NCBI GenBank assembly: GCA_019419955.1
Contig: JAHZIB010000032.1
Location: 1 to 8,829, forward strand
Direction: 5' to 3'
DNA from: Clostridiales bacterium
Lineage (GTDB): Bacteria > Bacillota > Clostridia > TANB77 > CAG-508
DNA: 8,829 nt
The position numbers and the translations under genes are program-made. Shown here in pieces: positions 1 through 7,094 of this stretch (position 1 is the stretch's first letter; each line of letters begins with the position of its first letter). A model generated the notes under the pieces. The model had not been told where the DNA came from, did not search any database, and worked only from the letters and a program-made list of their open reading frames with translations.

Positions 1-101
1 TTTAGTTTTATTGAGATTTCAATGTGCTAATCTTTCATTTTTACTTAACAGATTCCAATTTGCTTTAATTTACCTTCCTGCTATTTTTCCACTTCGCGAT
101 T

Positions 102-110
102 ATTATATCA
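102..110 (-). promoter_or_regulatory. Extended -10 promoter element reading off the left edge
   Basis: On the minus strand this reads TGATATAAT, a perfect -10 hexamer (102-107) with the TGn extension. The -35 position 17 bp upstream (TAGCAA) is poor, which an extended -10 can tolerate. Downstream, towards the window start, lies an AT-rich leader with an AGGAAGG-like stretch near 71-79, so the promoter probably serves a minus-strand gene beginning outside the window. The 257-base stretch left of the first gene holds nothing else recognisable except the hairpin at 159-177. Confidence 0.4.
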
Positions 111-158
111 TAGCAAATGTAATATTGCTATACTTTTGGTCAAATCGCAAAAATGAAA

Positions 159-177
159 TTTTGGGGCGTCCCCAAAA
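159..177. repeat. Perfect 8-bp inverted repeat with 3-nt loop
   Basis: TTTTGGGG and CCCCAAAA flank a CGT loop, the only GC-rich block in this stretch. On both strands the stem is followed by A residues rather than a U-tract, so it does not look like an intrinsic terminator for either direction. It lies about 50 bp upstream of the promoter at 102-110 and may be a protein-binding or structural element. Function unknown. Confidence 0.45.
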
Positions 178-257
178 AACAAGAAAAATGTTGCAATCTG
201 TCAAGAAAGAATATATAATGTGCTCATAATAAAGTTTAAGAAGGAGCATTGATACTG

Positions 258-503
258 TTACTCTCCCACTCCTATCTTATACTCAACATGCTCCATGTGT
301 GGGAACATCTCTTTAACTCTTTTTAGAGTAATTACACTCTGCCTTGGTTGCGGGTTTTTCGGGTCATCTGATAGCAGCTTTTGTGTATAGCAGTTCTCCG
401 CTGTTTTAAAAAGCAGATACCTATTGCGCACATAAGTATAATATATTTGGTAACCATCATCCAGGTTTTGTTTTAGTTGTTCGAATGTGTATTTTCCGTC
501 CAT
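258..503 (-). CDS. Small conserved-looking protein of unknown function downstream of ligA
   Basis: This encodes an 81-residue soluble protein with no signal peptide or membrane segment. The start is the ATG at 503 because it sits 5 nt behind a strong GGAGGG site; the same frame extends 11 codons upstream, but that start has no ribosome binding site. The sequence opens with a FEQLKQNLDDGY segment, has an aromatic-rich core (YYTYVRNRYLLF), a TAENCYTQKLL stretch with its only Cys, a short proline-rich link and a basic SVITLKRVKEMFPHME segment. I do not recognise a named domain; I have a general impression of similar hypothetical proteins near ligA in clostridia, which is recall and not a search. 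It lies 29 bp behind the ligA stop, so co-transcription with ligA is likely. A function linked to DNA repair would be inference from position only. Confidence 0.8.
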   Translation of the reverse strand: MDGKYTFEQLKQNLDDGYQIYYTYVRNRYLLFKTAENCYTQKLLSDDPKNPQPRQSVITLKRVKEMFPHMEHVEYKIGVGE

Positions 504-532
504 AATGCCCTCCTTCCTCACTTGCAACGAAA

Positions 533-2527
533 TCACTTTATCATTTCTTCGAATTCCGCTTCGCTGATAACCTTCGTTCCTAACTGCTGTGCCTTTGCAA
601 GTTTACTACCAGCCGCCTCTCCCGCTAAAACATATGTTGTTTTTTTTGATACTGTACCAGATGTTTTTCCACCGAAATTCTCTATTATTTCAGAAGCTTC
701 GTCTCTTGAATATTTTTCCAATGTTCCAGTTAACACAAAAATTTGCCCTGCAAACCTATCATCTATATCTTCATTTACCTCTGCCTCCATGTTTAAACCA
801 TATTCTTTTAGCTTATTTATTAAATCTATTGTTTGCTCTTCTCTAAAGAAATTATATACACTTTCGGCAATTATCTTTCCTATTTCTTCTCTTATACAAA
901 GACTTTCATATGATGCTTCCATCAATTTATCCATGGTACCATATGTTTTAGCAAGTACTTTTGCAGTCTTTACTCCAACATGCCTTATACCTAACGCATT
1001 TATCAATCTATATAAATCTCTATTTTTGCTTGCTTCGATGCTGTCTAATAAGTTTTGTGCAAACTTCTTTCCATTCTTTTTCAATGATGCAATATCTTCT
1101 AAGGTAAGTTTGTATAAGTCTGTTATATTGCTAATTAATTTTCTATTTATAAATTCTTCTATTAATGCATCTCCAAGACCTACTATATCCATTGCATCTC
1201 TCGAGCAAAAATGTATTATTCCTCTGTAAAGTTTTGCAGGGCACTCTATGCCATTGCAATATAACACTGCTTCCCCATTCTCTCTTATCGCCTGAGCTCC
1301 ACACACAGGACAAACTTTAGGCATTCTAAATCTTTTTTCTTTTCCTGTTCTTTTATCTTTCTTTACTTCTACCACTTCAGGTATAACATCCCCAGCTTTT
1401 TGTATTACTATTGTATCTCCTATTTTCAAATCTTTTTGTTTAATGTAATCTTCATTATGAAGTGACACTCTAGTTATTCTAGACCCTGCAACTGTAACTG
1501 GCTCCAAAATACCCATTGGAGTTATTGCACCAGTTCTTCCCACTTGGCACACTATATCTTTAAGCACAGTTTCCTTTCTCTCAGGTGGATACTTATACGC
1601 CACAGCCCATTTTGGTGTTTTATATGTCGTGCCTATTTTTTCTCTTAAATTCAAATCATTTACCTTAACAACTGCTCCATCTATACCAAAGTTTATATTC
1701 TCCCTATTTTTACCAATTTTATCAATAGCCTTTAATACTTCATCTATATTTTTGCAAAGTATTTTTACTGGATTTACATTAAAACCTAATTTTTCTAAAT
1801 ATAGCAAACTCTCATAATGTGTCTCAAATTTAACCTGTTCTGACTTCTGTACATTAAAAATATACATATCAAGCGGTCTCTTTCCAGTTATTTTGCTGTC
1901 TAACTGTCTTAGTGAACCTGCAGCTGCATTTCTAGCATTTGCAAACTGTTCCTCTTCATCTACTAGCCTCTCTGAATTTAACCTTTCAAAATCCTCCTTA
2001 CCTATAAAAACTTCTCCACGAACAACAATATCAATTGGTTCTTTTAATTTTTTAGGAATTGTCTTTATAGTATTCAAATTCTCTGTTACATCTTCTCCTA
2101 CAACACCATCTCCTCTAGTTGCTCCTCTAATAAACTCACCATCTTTATATTCCAAAGCAGCAGACAACCCATCTATTTTTGTCTCTACAACATACTCCAA
2201 TTTCGTATTGTTTTCCCTTGCTGCCTTTTTCATCCTCTCATCAAAATCTCTAACCTCATCAAAAGAAAAAACATCTTGCAGGCTCTGCAAAGGAATCTCA
2301 TGTGTTACTTTCTTAAAACCTTTTTTTATACTGCTTCCTACCTTTTGTGTAGGCGAATCCTTTCTAATTAATTCTGGAAACTCTTTTTCTATCTCCTTAA
2401 GTTCCTTCATAAGCATATCATATTCATAATCACTCACAACTTGTCTATCGTCAAAATACATTTGTGTGTAATATTTAAGCAATGGTATTAACTCACCAAC
2501 TCTTTTTTCGGCCTGTTCTAACTCCAT
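533..2527 (-). CDS. ligA: NAD-dependent DNA ligase LigA
   Basis: LigA seals 3'-OH/5'-phosphate nicks in duplex DNA using NAD+ during replication and repair. The protein is 664 residues, normal for the family. The start chosen is the ATG at 2527, behind GGAGGT with 5-nt spacing; a start 12 codons upstream lacks a ribosome binding site. In order it shows the N-terminal NAD-binding Ia segment (DYEYD at 33-37), the adenylation motif TKIDG with catalytic Lys117, the ATRGDG motif (136-141), the GIDGAVVK motif (281-288), an OB-fold region, a four-Cys zinc finger (Cys406, 409, 424, 429), helix-hairpin-helix repeats (around 440-580, including ALGIRHVG at 511-518) and a C-terminal BRCT domain (about 591-664, FVLTGTL). 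All key residues are intact, so it should be active. It may share a transcript with the small gene at 258-503. Confidence 0.98.
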   Translation of the reverse strand: MELEQAEKRVGELIPLLKYYTQMYFDDRQVVSDYEYDMLMKELKEIEKEFPELIRKDSPTQKVGSSIKKGFKKVTHEIPLQSLQDVFSFDEVRDFDERMKKAARENNTKLEYVVETKIDGLSAALEYKDGEFIRGATRGDGVVGEDVTENLNTIKTIPKKLKEPIDIVVRGEVFIGKEDFERLNSERLVDEEEQFANARNAAAGSLRQLDSKITGKRPLDMYIFNVQKSEQVKFETHYESLLYLEKLGFNVNPVKILCKNIDEVLKAIDKIGKNRENINFGIDGAVVKVNDLNLREKIGTTYKTPKWAVAYKYPPERKETVLKDIVCQVGRTGAITPMGILEPVTVAGSRITRVSLHNEDYIKQKDLKIGDTIVIQKAGDVIPEVVEVKKDKRTGKEKRFRMPKVCPVCGAQAIRENGEAVLYCNGIECPAKLYRGIIHFCSRDAMDIVGLGDALIEEFINRKLISNITDLYKLTLEDIASLKKNGKKFAQNLLDSIEASKNRDLYRLINALGIRHVGVKTAKVLAKTYGTMDKLMEASYESLCIREEIGKIIAESVYNFFREEQTIDLINKLKEYGLNMEAEVNEDIDDRFAGQIFVLTGTLEKYSRDEASEIIENFGGKTSGTVSKKTTYVLAGEAAGSKLAKAQQLGTKVISEAEFEEMIK

Positions 2528-2579
2528 TTTAACCTCCATTCGAGCAAATCTAAGCTCTAACAAAAATTTTATTTAATAA

Positions 2580-2608
2580 CCTCTATCAAATTCGTAAAAA
2601 ATTAGAGG
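2580..2608. repeat. Hairpin between pgsA and ligA
   Basis: CCTCTA (2580-2585) and TAGAGG (2603-2608) form a 6-bp stem around an AT-rich loop. On the minus strand it is followed by an AT-rich stretch rather than a clean T-run, so as a pgsA terminator it is weak. It lies about 50 bp upstream of the ligA start. Confidence 0.3.
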
Positions 2609-2628
2609 CTCAATTGTAGCTATAAGTA

Positions 2629-2660
2629 GTGGAAACCTTGTTTTCACATCAATTTTCCAC
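2629..2660. repeat. Inverted repeat upstream of ligA
   Basis: GTGGAAA (2629-2635) and TTTCCAC (2654-2660) are perfect 7-bp arms separated by 18 bp. The 206-bp pgsA-ligA gap otherwise holds no gene and no convincing -35/-10 pair. The arms could be an operator or an RNA stem in the ligA leader; nothing in the sequence decides which. Confidence 0.3.
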
Positions 2661-2733
2661 CCTTTCCTATTATTTTTAGTTAATATATTCATTTAGTCTT
2701 TTTCTTATACACAAAACAATTCGCTAAAGCATT

Positions 2734-3333
2734 CTACATTTCCCCTTTAAATAACTCCTTACAACCTTTTAAGTAATTTACACCAGAAAATATAGTTGCA
2801 ATAACTGAAATACTTAAAAGAGTAGTTGTAAATAAGTTAAGCACAAAAGCTACACCTGTTAAATTTCCACTAAATATTGCTCCGAAACTATTTACATCAA
2901 TAAAAGCTAAAACAATTCCTAACATTTGAGTACATGTCTTTATTTTTCCTAAAATGCTTGCAGCTATCACTTTTCCATCTTTTTCTACAGCTACCAATCT
3001 ATAACCAGACACAATAAACTCACGTATCACAATAATTGCAGGTATCCATGCTGGAATTTTTCCCGCTTCAAGAAGTATTAACATTGCTACTATTACTAAA
3101 ATCTTATCAGCAATAGGATCCAAAAACTTTCCAAATGTAGTTATTTGATTTCTCGAACGAGCAATATATCCATCTAATTTATCTGTTAACGATGCTATCA
3201 CAAAAATAATGTCTATTATTAAATATGTAAGTGGTACCCCCCACAATTCTCCTTGTAAGTTAAATAATGGTATTATTATAATAATAGGCACTAAAATAAT
3301 TCTAAATATTGTAAGTTTGTTTGCTAAATTCAT
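2734..3333 (-). CDS. pgsA: CDP-diacylglycerol--glycerol-3-phosphate 3-phosphatidyltransferase
   Basis: PgsA is the membrane enzyme that transfers a phosphatidyl group from CDP-diacylglycerol to glycerol-3-phosphate, the committed step to phosphatidylglycerol and cardiolipin. The 199-residue protein has the usual length and several hydrophobic spans. The CDP-alcohol phosphotransferase motif D-x2-DG-x2-AR-x8-G-x3-D-x3-D is complete: Asp51, Asp54, Gly55, Ala58, Arg59, Gly68, Asp72 and Asp76, immediately after the second predicted span. The N-terminal MNLANKLTIFRI is characteristic of PgsA rather than of PssA. The ATG at 3333 has a GAGGAAG site upstream. A TATAAT element at 3379-3384 could drive it. 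It lies upstream of ligA, but with a 206-bp gap the two need not share a transcript. Confidence 0.96.
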   Translation of the reverse strand: MNLANKLTIFRIILVPIIIIIPLFNLQGELWGVPLTYLIIDIIFVIASLTDKLDGYIARSRNQITTFGKFLDPIADKILVIVAMLILLEAGKIPAWIPAIIVIREFIVSGYRLVAVEKDGKVIAASILGKIKTCTQMLGIVLAFIDVNSFGAIFSGNLTGVAFVLNLFTTTLLSISVIATIFSGVNYLKGCKELFKGEM

Positions 3334-3378
3334 GTACTATACTTCCTCTCATTTTTACTTGCAAAAAATTCCTTTTAC

Positions 3379-3384
3379 ATTATA
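3379..3384 (-). promoter_or_regulatory. Putative -10 element for pgsA
   Basis: A perfect TATAAT on the minus strand lies 45 bp upstream of the pgsA start and just past the hairpin at 3398-3439. The -35 position falls in the T-rich arm of that hairpin and matches the consensus poorly (TTTATT), so the call rests on the -10 and on location. Confidence 0.45.
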
Positions 3385-3394
3385 TAAGAAGTTT

Positions 3395-3439
3395 AAAAAA
3401 AAATAAATAGAAAAACAAAATTTTTTCTATTTATTTTTT
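3395..3439 (-). terminator. AT-only intrinsic terminator of the large surface-protein gene
   Basis: An uninterrupted 18-bp inverted repeat (3398-3415 with 3422-3439) has a 6-nt loop, and the minus-strand arm ends in a run of nine T residues (3403 excluded; T-run from 3403 side to 3395). The stem contains only one G-C pair, but is long. It lies 54 bp beyond the stop of the displaced C-terminal frame at 3493-3606, which suggests that the ancestral gene ended there and not at 3570. Confidence 0.6.
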
Positions 3440-3492
3440 GGTGGTCGAAAATTTTACTTCTTTACATCATCCATATCTTTTAAACTATTTTT

Positions 3493-3606
3493 TTAATTCT
3501 TATGATTTTTTTGTAATATATATGGATTTTCTTCTGTTCCGTCTCCTTCAGATATTTTAAGATTAGACTTCAAATGTAATACAGGTCGAAGTCCGTTTTT
3601 TCGAAA
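3493..3606 (-). pseudogene. Out-of-frame C-terminal tail of the large surface protein
   Basis: This 37-codon frame, -1 relative to the big gene, has no start codon. It reads through NGLRPVLHLKSNLKISEGDG and then TEENPYIL before its stop. That is the tail I associate with DUF6273-like and related C-terminal modules of clostridial pilin-leader surface proteins (pattern GLRPV-x-L-K-S, then I-x-x-GDGT-x-x-NPY-x-L). It overlaps the last 12 codons of the current frame (3606-3570) and runs on after the current stop. One extra base in the T6 run on the plus strand (A6 on the coding strand, 3596-3601) would join the two frames as DDFEK-NGLRPVL. Family identity is from memory; the reading frame is seen directly. 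Confidence 0.7.
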
Positions 3607-6600
3607 TCATCTGCTCCTTCTTCTACTGTTGGATCCATATAACCTAGGAGCACATTATTCACACTTTTCATTGGTATTATTTCAATTCCATTATTTGAAG
3701 AATTATCATATAATACAACACACTTTATTTGTTCACGTTTATAATAATATACATAATCTCCGGTTTTTAGTTTCTCCTCTATCGTAGGCATTGCTATTGT
3801 AGTTATGCTCTTCCTCTCTGATGCCACATTTCCGGCCTTATCTCTGGTTTCCACTTTTATTTCATATTCTACCCCGTCTAACAAGTTAGTAAATGTATAA
3901 TTATTCTTTTCACTTGTTTCTTTTAATTCATTATTTATATAATAACTGTATGTATTTTTCTGTACTAAACCACTTTCATTATCATTTGCTGATACAGAAA
4001 TCTCTATACTATTATAATTTACTTCATCTATCTCCATCTGTATAGTTGGAGCTTGTCCATCTAATATATTTATACTAGCATAATCCCCAACATACATTCC
4101 ATCTGTTAGCCTTGCAAACACCGTATCGCCATATTTCAGGTTAGTTATTTCTTGTCCATTTGATATTTTTATCCATTTTTCACTATTTAAACCATTTATC
4201 TGGTATTCTATTTGAAACTCCGTGTTTGTATTTAATATTATGCTGGTCTTTCCTTCCTTCCATATCGTATTACTTGCTACTATACTTCCTTCCTCAAGAC
4301 TTTCATTGCCTCCCGGTATATCTGGTGGTGGCTCTGTTTTTCCTATGTACAATATTGCTCTAAATCCTATATGACTGTTTGCAATTTTATTATCATAAGC
4401 TGTTCTTAATGTTGGTTTGTATTTTGAATTACTATAATTTTCTCCTCTAGCAGATGTTGAAGAAGGTAATGGGTCGCCACTATCATTTCCTCCAGAATGT
4501 TGTGGTCTCCCACCAGTTTCCCATTGTATACCCCCCCTTAATTTGTTTTCAATCTGGCTACTAGATACAGTTATTCTCTTATCATTAAATGATAAGGAAT
4601 TTAAATTCGCTACCCTATCAGTAGAAGTCTCTGTAGTCCATTCACTCAAATTAGATGCTAAATCATAAATATTGCAAGCTATATCATCAGTTGTGCCAGT
4701 ATTGCTTAATACTAAATTATCGCCTGTTCTTTCTTTTAAATATTTCCCATTTTCCGAGCATTTATTTATATATACTAAAGCCGTGTCCCATGCATAACTA
4801 TTTACTAAATCACTTGTAACATATTCGTTATCCTTATACATGTTTCTGCTTATTGTTGCAGCATCAATTTCACTTATACAATTCCATAAAGCTCCTTCAT
4901 TATAATTCATGGTTTCACTACTACTATTAGACGGTTTTGATAATGGCATATAATTCTCAACATTATTGCCACTTCCATAACTTGCCTCAAATCTTGCTAA
5001 ATAATATCCTCCTGTGGACTTTGTATTTTCTATGTAACTCTGTAGTTTCAGTGCATTGGTATTGGGCTCTGAAATTTTGGGTTGATATATTTCATAAAAA
5101 TTTTTATTTTCTTTAATATAAGTTTCTTCTGTATAATTATCTGCACTTTGAGTTAGTACAGGTGTTCCTTCTGTGTCAAATTTATATCTTCCCAATTCTA
5201 TATTTACCGCTGCCCCGTTACTCTTTTTAACATTCCCAATTGGTATCCAAACGAACTGATTGCCCACATCATCTTCTATCACAATCCCGTCTTCTACTTT
5301 CGTTCCACTATATTCTCCATCAATGTGAAAACCTCCTGGTATTACAATTGTATTTCCTAGTTCGTCCTTTATTGGTGTTGTACTACCAAATATTGTTTCA
5401 CTCTCTTTGGCTATTTCGACTTCGCTAGGTGCCCTTAGTGTTGTAACTTGCTCTGTAATCTTGCCTGAATTATTTGCTTTATCATATGCTTCTATTCTAA
5501 TCGTATAATTTGTAATAGGCTTCAAATCTTTAAATTCATATTTCGTTTCTGTAGTTGCTATTTTTAATTCGTCATTTATATAGTATTGGTATGTTTCAAC
5601 ATTTCTTAATCCACTCTCATTATCATGTGCTTCAACAGATACAATTATACTGTCAAAAGTCACTTCATTTACTTCTATGCTTACCTCTGGTGCTATTTCG
5701 TCCTTTATCTCAAATGTTGCCTCTGGTCCATAAGTTGTCTCCTTACTATTTGTCAAACATGCTGTTACTTTATCCCCATGCTTTAGTTCTGCAATGCCCG
5801 TTCCGTTGTAATCTAGCCAATCACCTTGTCCATTTACTTTATACACAATTTTGTATTGATTTTCACTTGACTGCAAAAATAATGTTGCTTGTCCTTCACT
5901 CCAACTTACTTCTCTACTTTGTGATACTTGTCCTGTAATTCCAGTTATTGTAATTGCTCCTGAAACTGTTTCTGTTTTGTTCCCTGCTTTATCCACAGTT
6001 AGAACATGTAAATAATATGTTCCTGTGTTACTGCTATCTAATATAATTAGTCCCCCATTTGTAGTAAAGTTTCCTGTGTATTGTGAAGTCACATCTTCGC
6101 CTGTGCCTATTTCAGCCTCACTTATTGTCATTACCCATTTGCTTTGTTCCATAGCAACACCAATTCCATTATCCACATGTGTTACTGTTGCTGTTAAACT
6201 TTCTCCGACAAACACATTTGCTGGGTTTATTTCAATTATTGCTTTCTCCGGTGCCTCATTGTCTTGCACTTTTGTGCTCTGCGGGTTGCTCGCTTGCTCT
6301 CCATCTGTTATTCTTACATATACTGTCTCGCCATTTTTTATTCCTTCTATTGTATCACCTGATACTGATATCCAACTGCCCTCGTCAGTTCTGCCTATTT
6401 GATATTCAATTGTAACATCTGGCTCTGTTGTACTTACTGTTACATTTGCTGTGCCATCTTCCTGCCATTGTGGCTGTCCTATTGAAATTGTGCCATCTGG
6501 CAATGGCTCTGGTACCGGGGCTATTGTATTGGTATCTACTGTATTTGTGTCTTCTACCGAGTTCGTATCTACTGAATTTGTATCAACCGAGTTAGTTTCA

Positions 6601-6926
6601 ACCGAATTTGTTTTCTCTCCTCCTGTTGAGTTTGTATCTCCTCCAATTCCTGCAATTATGTCATTTATTTGGCTTACCACATCATCTAGTTGCTCCTGCT
6701 CAGATTTTGTTGAATTTGCTGTTTGCTCTACTGCCCATTTCGCTTGTTCAACCAAACCACCTTCTCCTAATGCTACATTTATTGTTACTGCTGCTAGAAT
6801 AATCATTATGACCACTGTTAGTATTAGTGCCAGTAGCGTTATTCCTTTTTCATTTGCACACAAAAAGGATAGATTATTTTGTAAAAAACTTTTGTCTTTT
6901 TTACATTGTTTCTTCTCATAATCCAT
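3570..6926 (-). CDS. Giant pilin-leader surface protein with FN3-like and FGE/C-type-lectin-like modules, probably phase-variable
   Basis: The 1118-codon frame starts KG|ITLLALILT: Gly28 would be the prepilin-peptidase site and 29-53 the hydrophobic pilin helix, lacking the usual Phe at +1. An amphipathic stretch follows (57-95), then a TNSVD/E stalk (106-134). Three related beta modules of the IEYQI...W...I-GD-V-RLTDG type, resembling chitobiase C-terminal domains, lie near 148-216, 340-408 and 885-956. An Ig-like segment spans about 228-328, and FN3-like modules 412-498 and 960-1045 are clear duplicates (both contain DNESGL). Residues about 520-862 resemble an FGE-sulfatase/C-type-lectin fold (QFVWIPIG, YDLASNLSEWT, LRGG, IGFRAILYI), presumably ligand binding and not enzymatic. 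The end (1053-1118) resembles a DUF6273-like domain cut short by a frameshift. The ATG at 6926 has AAAAGG directly against it, a poor site; a far better start lies out of frame at 7054. The export and assembly route is inferred. Confidence 0.85.
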   Translation of the reverse strand: MDYEKKQCKKDKSFLQNNLSFLCANEKGITLLALILTVVIMIILAAVTINVALGEGGLVEQAKWAVEQTANSTKSEQEQLDDVVSQINDIIAGIGGDTNSTGGEKTNSVETNSVDTNSVDTNSVEDTNTVDTNTIAPVPEPLPDGTISIGQPQWQEDGTANVTVSTTEPDVTIEYQIGRTDEGSWISVSGDTIEGIKNGETVYVRITDGEQASNPQSTKVQDNEAPEKAIIEINPANVFVGESLTATVTHVDNGIGVAMEQSKWVMTISEAEIGTGEDVTSQYTGNFTTNGGLIILDSSNTGTYYLHVLTVDKAGNKTETVSGAITITGITGQVSQSREVSWSEGQATLFLQSSENQYKIVYKVNGQGDWLDYNGTGIAELKHGDKVTACLTNSKETTYGPEATFEIKDEIAPEVSIEVNEVTFDSIIVSVEAHDNESGLRNVETYQYYINDELKIATTETKYEFKDLKPITNYTIRIEAYDKANNSGKITEQVTTLRAPSEVEIAKESETIFGSTTPIKDELGNTIVIPGGFHIDGEYSGTKVEDGIVIEDDVGNQFVWIPIGNVKKSNGAAVNIELGRYKFDTEGTPVLTQSADNYTEETYIKENKNFYEIYQPKISEPNTNALKLQSYIENTKSTGGYYLARFEASYGSGNNVENYMPLSKPSNSSSETMNYNEGALWNCISEIDAATISRNMYKDNEYVTSDLVNSYAWDTALVYINKCSENGKYLKERTGDNLVLSNTGTTDDIACNIYDLASNLSEWTTETSTDRVANLNSLSFNDKRITVSSSQIENKLRGGIQWETGGRPQHSGGNDSGDPLPSSTSARGENYSNSKYKPTLRTAYDNKIANSHIGFRAILYIGKTEPPPDIPGGNESLEEGSIVASNTIWKEGKTSIILNTNTEFQIEYQINGLNSEKWIKISNGQEITNLKYGDTVFARLTDGMYVGDYASINILDGQAPTIQMEIDEVNYNSIEISVSANDNESGLVQKNTYSYYINNELKETSEKNNYTFTNLLDGVEYEIKVETRDKAGNVASERKSITTIAMPTIEEKLKTGDYVYYYKREQIKCVVLYDNSSNNGIEIIPMKSVNNVLLGYMDPTVEEGADDFEKTDFDLYYI
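4531..4537 (-). repeat. G7 homopolymer inside the lectin-like domain
   Basis: Seven consecutive G residues on the coding strand encode part of LRGGI (residues 797-800). It is a conspicuous G run within an AT-rich gene. Length changes would frameshift the protein two-thirds of the way along. Seven is at the low end for a slippage-prone tract, and the RGG motif it encodes is family-typical, so it may be plain codon use. Confidence 0.6.
6525..6611 (-). repeat. 15-bp tandem repeats encoding a TNSVD/E stalk
   Basis: Residues 106-134 of the large protein are about six copies of a five-residue unit (TNSVE, TNSVD, TNSVD, TNSVED, TNTVD, TNT). The copies are diverged at the DNA level, mainly in third positions. 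A Thr/Ser-rich acidic repeat between a membrane-anchored helix and folded domains is a typical spacer; in-frame copy-number change would alter stalk length without breaking the frame. Confidence 0.75.
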
Positions 6927-6982
6927 CCTTTTATTTATATTTCTTAATCTATTTTGCTCATCAAAAACAGAACAAGTTTTCT

Positions 6983-7054
6983 CTATCCTCTTGCTCTCTC
7001 TCTCTCTCTCTCTCTTACAACTGCAACAGTTTTGCCGATTTCGTTTTTTTCCAT
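6983..7054 (-). other. Upstream start and short frame: likely true N-terminus of the surface protein, in the off phase
   Basis: An ATG at 7054 lies 9 nt behind a perfect AGGAGG and about 35 nt below the likely transcription start. It reads MEKNEIGKTVAVV, then RERERER through the AG tract, and stops at TAG (6985-6983) after 23 codons. The frame of the large protein is open, without any stop, from about 7067 down to its ATG at 6926. The distance from this ATG to 6926 is 128 nt; removing one AG unit gives 126, or adding two gives 132, and either would fuse this start in frame to all 1118 codons (42 extra residues at 10 units, 1160 in total). The alternative is a stand-alone leader peptide, or a sequencing error in the tract. 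Confidence 0.7.
6994..7015 (-). repeat. (AG)11 dinucleotide tract, candidate phase-variation switch
   Basis: The coding strand has 11 uninterrupted AG units (22 bp), between codon 13 of the upstream ATG frame and the start of the large frame. In the present phase, translation from the good start ends at TAG within 30 bp. With 10 or 13 units it continues into the large protein; with 12 it stops at TGA near 6961. Perfect dinucleotide tracts of this length are rare in bacteria and mutate by strand slippage. Confidence 0.9.
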
Positions 7055-7063
7055 TGTACTCTT

Positions 7064-7069
7064 CCTCCT
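7064..7069 (-). promoter_or_regulatory. Perfect AGGAGG ribosome binding site for the upstream start
   Basis: AGGAGG on the minus strand lies 9 nt before the ATG at 7054. It contrasts with the AAAAGG that abuts the ATG at 6926 and is the main reason for taking 7054 as the natural start of the surface protein. Confidence 0.8.
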
Positions 7070-7094
7070 ATTTTTTCTTTCCTTGTACATGCTT

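Noticed and set aside
11..229. 72-codon plus-strand open frame at the left edge
   Set aside because: No ribosome binding site, no family resemblance, and it overlaps the hairpin and the minus-strand promoter.
228..265. Terminator after the 81-residue gene
   Set aside because: Only a 5-bp AGGAG/CTCCT stem with a loop of over 20 nt and no T-run.
477..1229. Long plus-strand open frame opposite ligA
   Set aside because: It lies wholly antisense to well-supported minus-strand genes, with low-complexity translation; a shadow frame.
3594..3606. Programmed -1 frameshift on AAAAAAC joining the surface protein to its displaced tail
   Set aside because: The heptamer is in the wrong register: the zero-frame codons are GAA AAA ACG, not A AAA AAC, so tandem slippage would not pair. 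An indel in the A6 run is simpler.
4330..4560. Variable region of a diversity-generating retroelement in the lectin-like domain
   Set aside because: The domain type and Asn/Ser-rich segment fit, but no template repeat or reverse transcriptase is present in the window, and the segment is not at the protein's end.
5555..5938. Plus-strand open frames opposite the surface-protein gene (several between 4160 and 6921)
   Set aside because: Leu/His/Ser-rich translations with no ribosome binding sites, antisense to conserved motifs; shadow frames.
5985..6182. Perfect TTATCCACA DnaA boxes on the plus strand inside the large gene
   Set aside because: They are the complement of codons for VDKAG and VDNG and are far apart, so coincidental.
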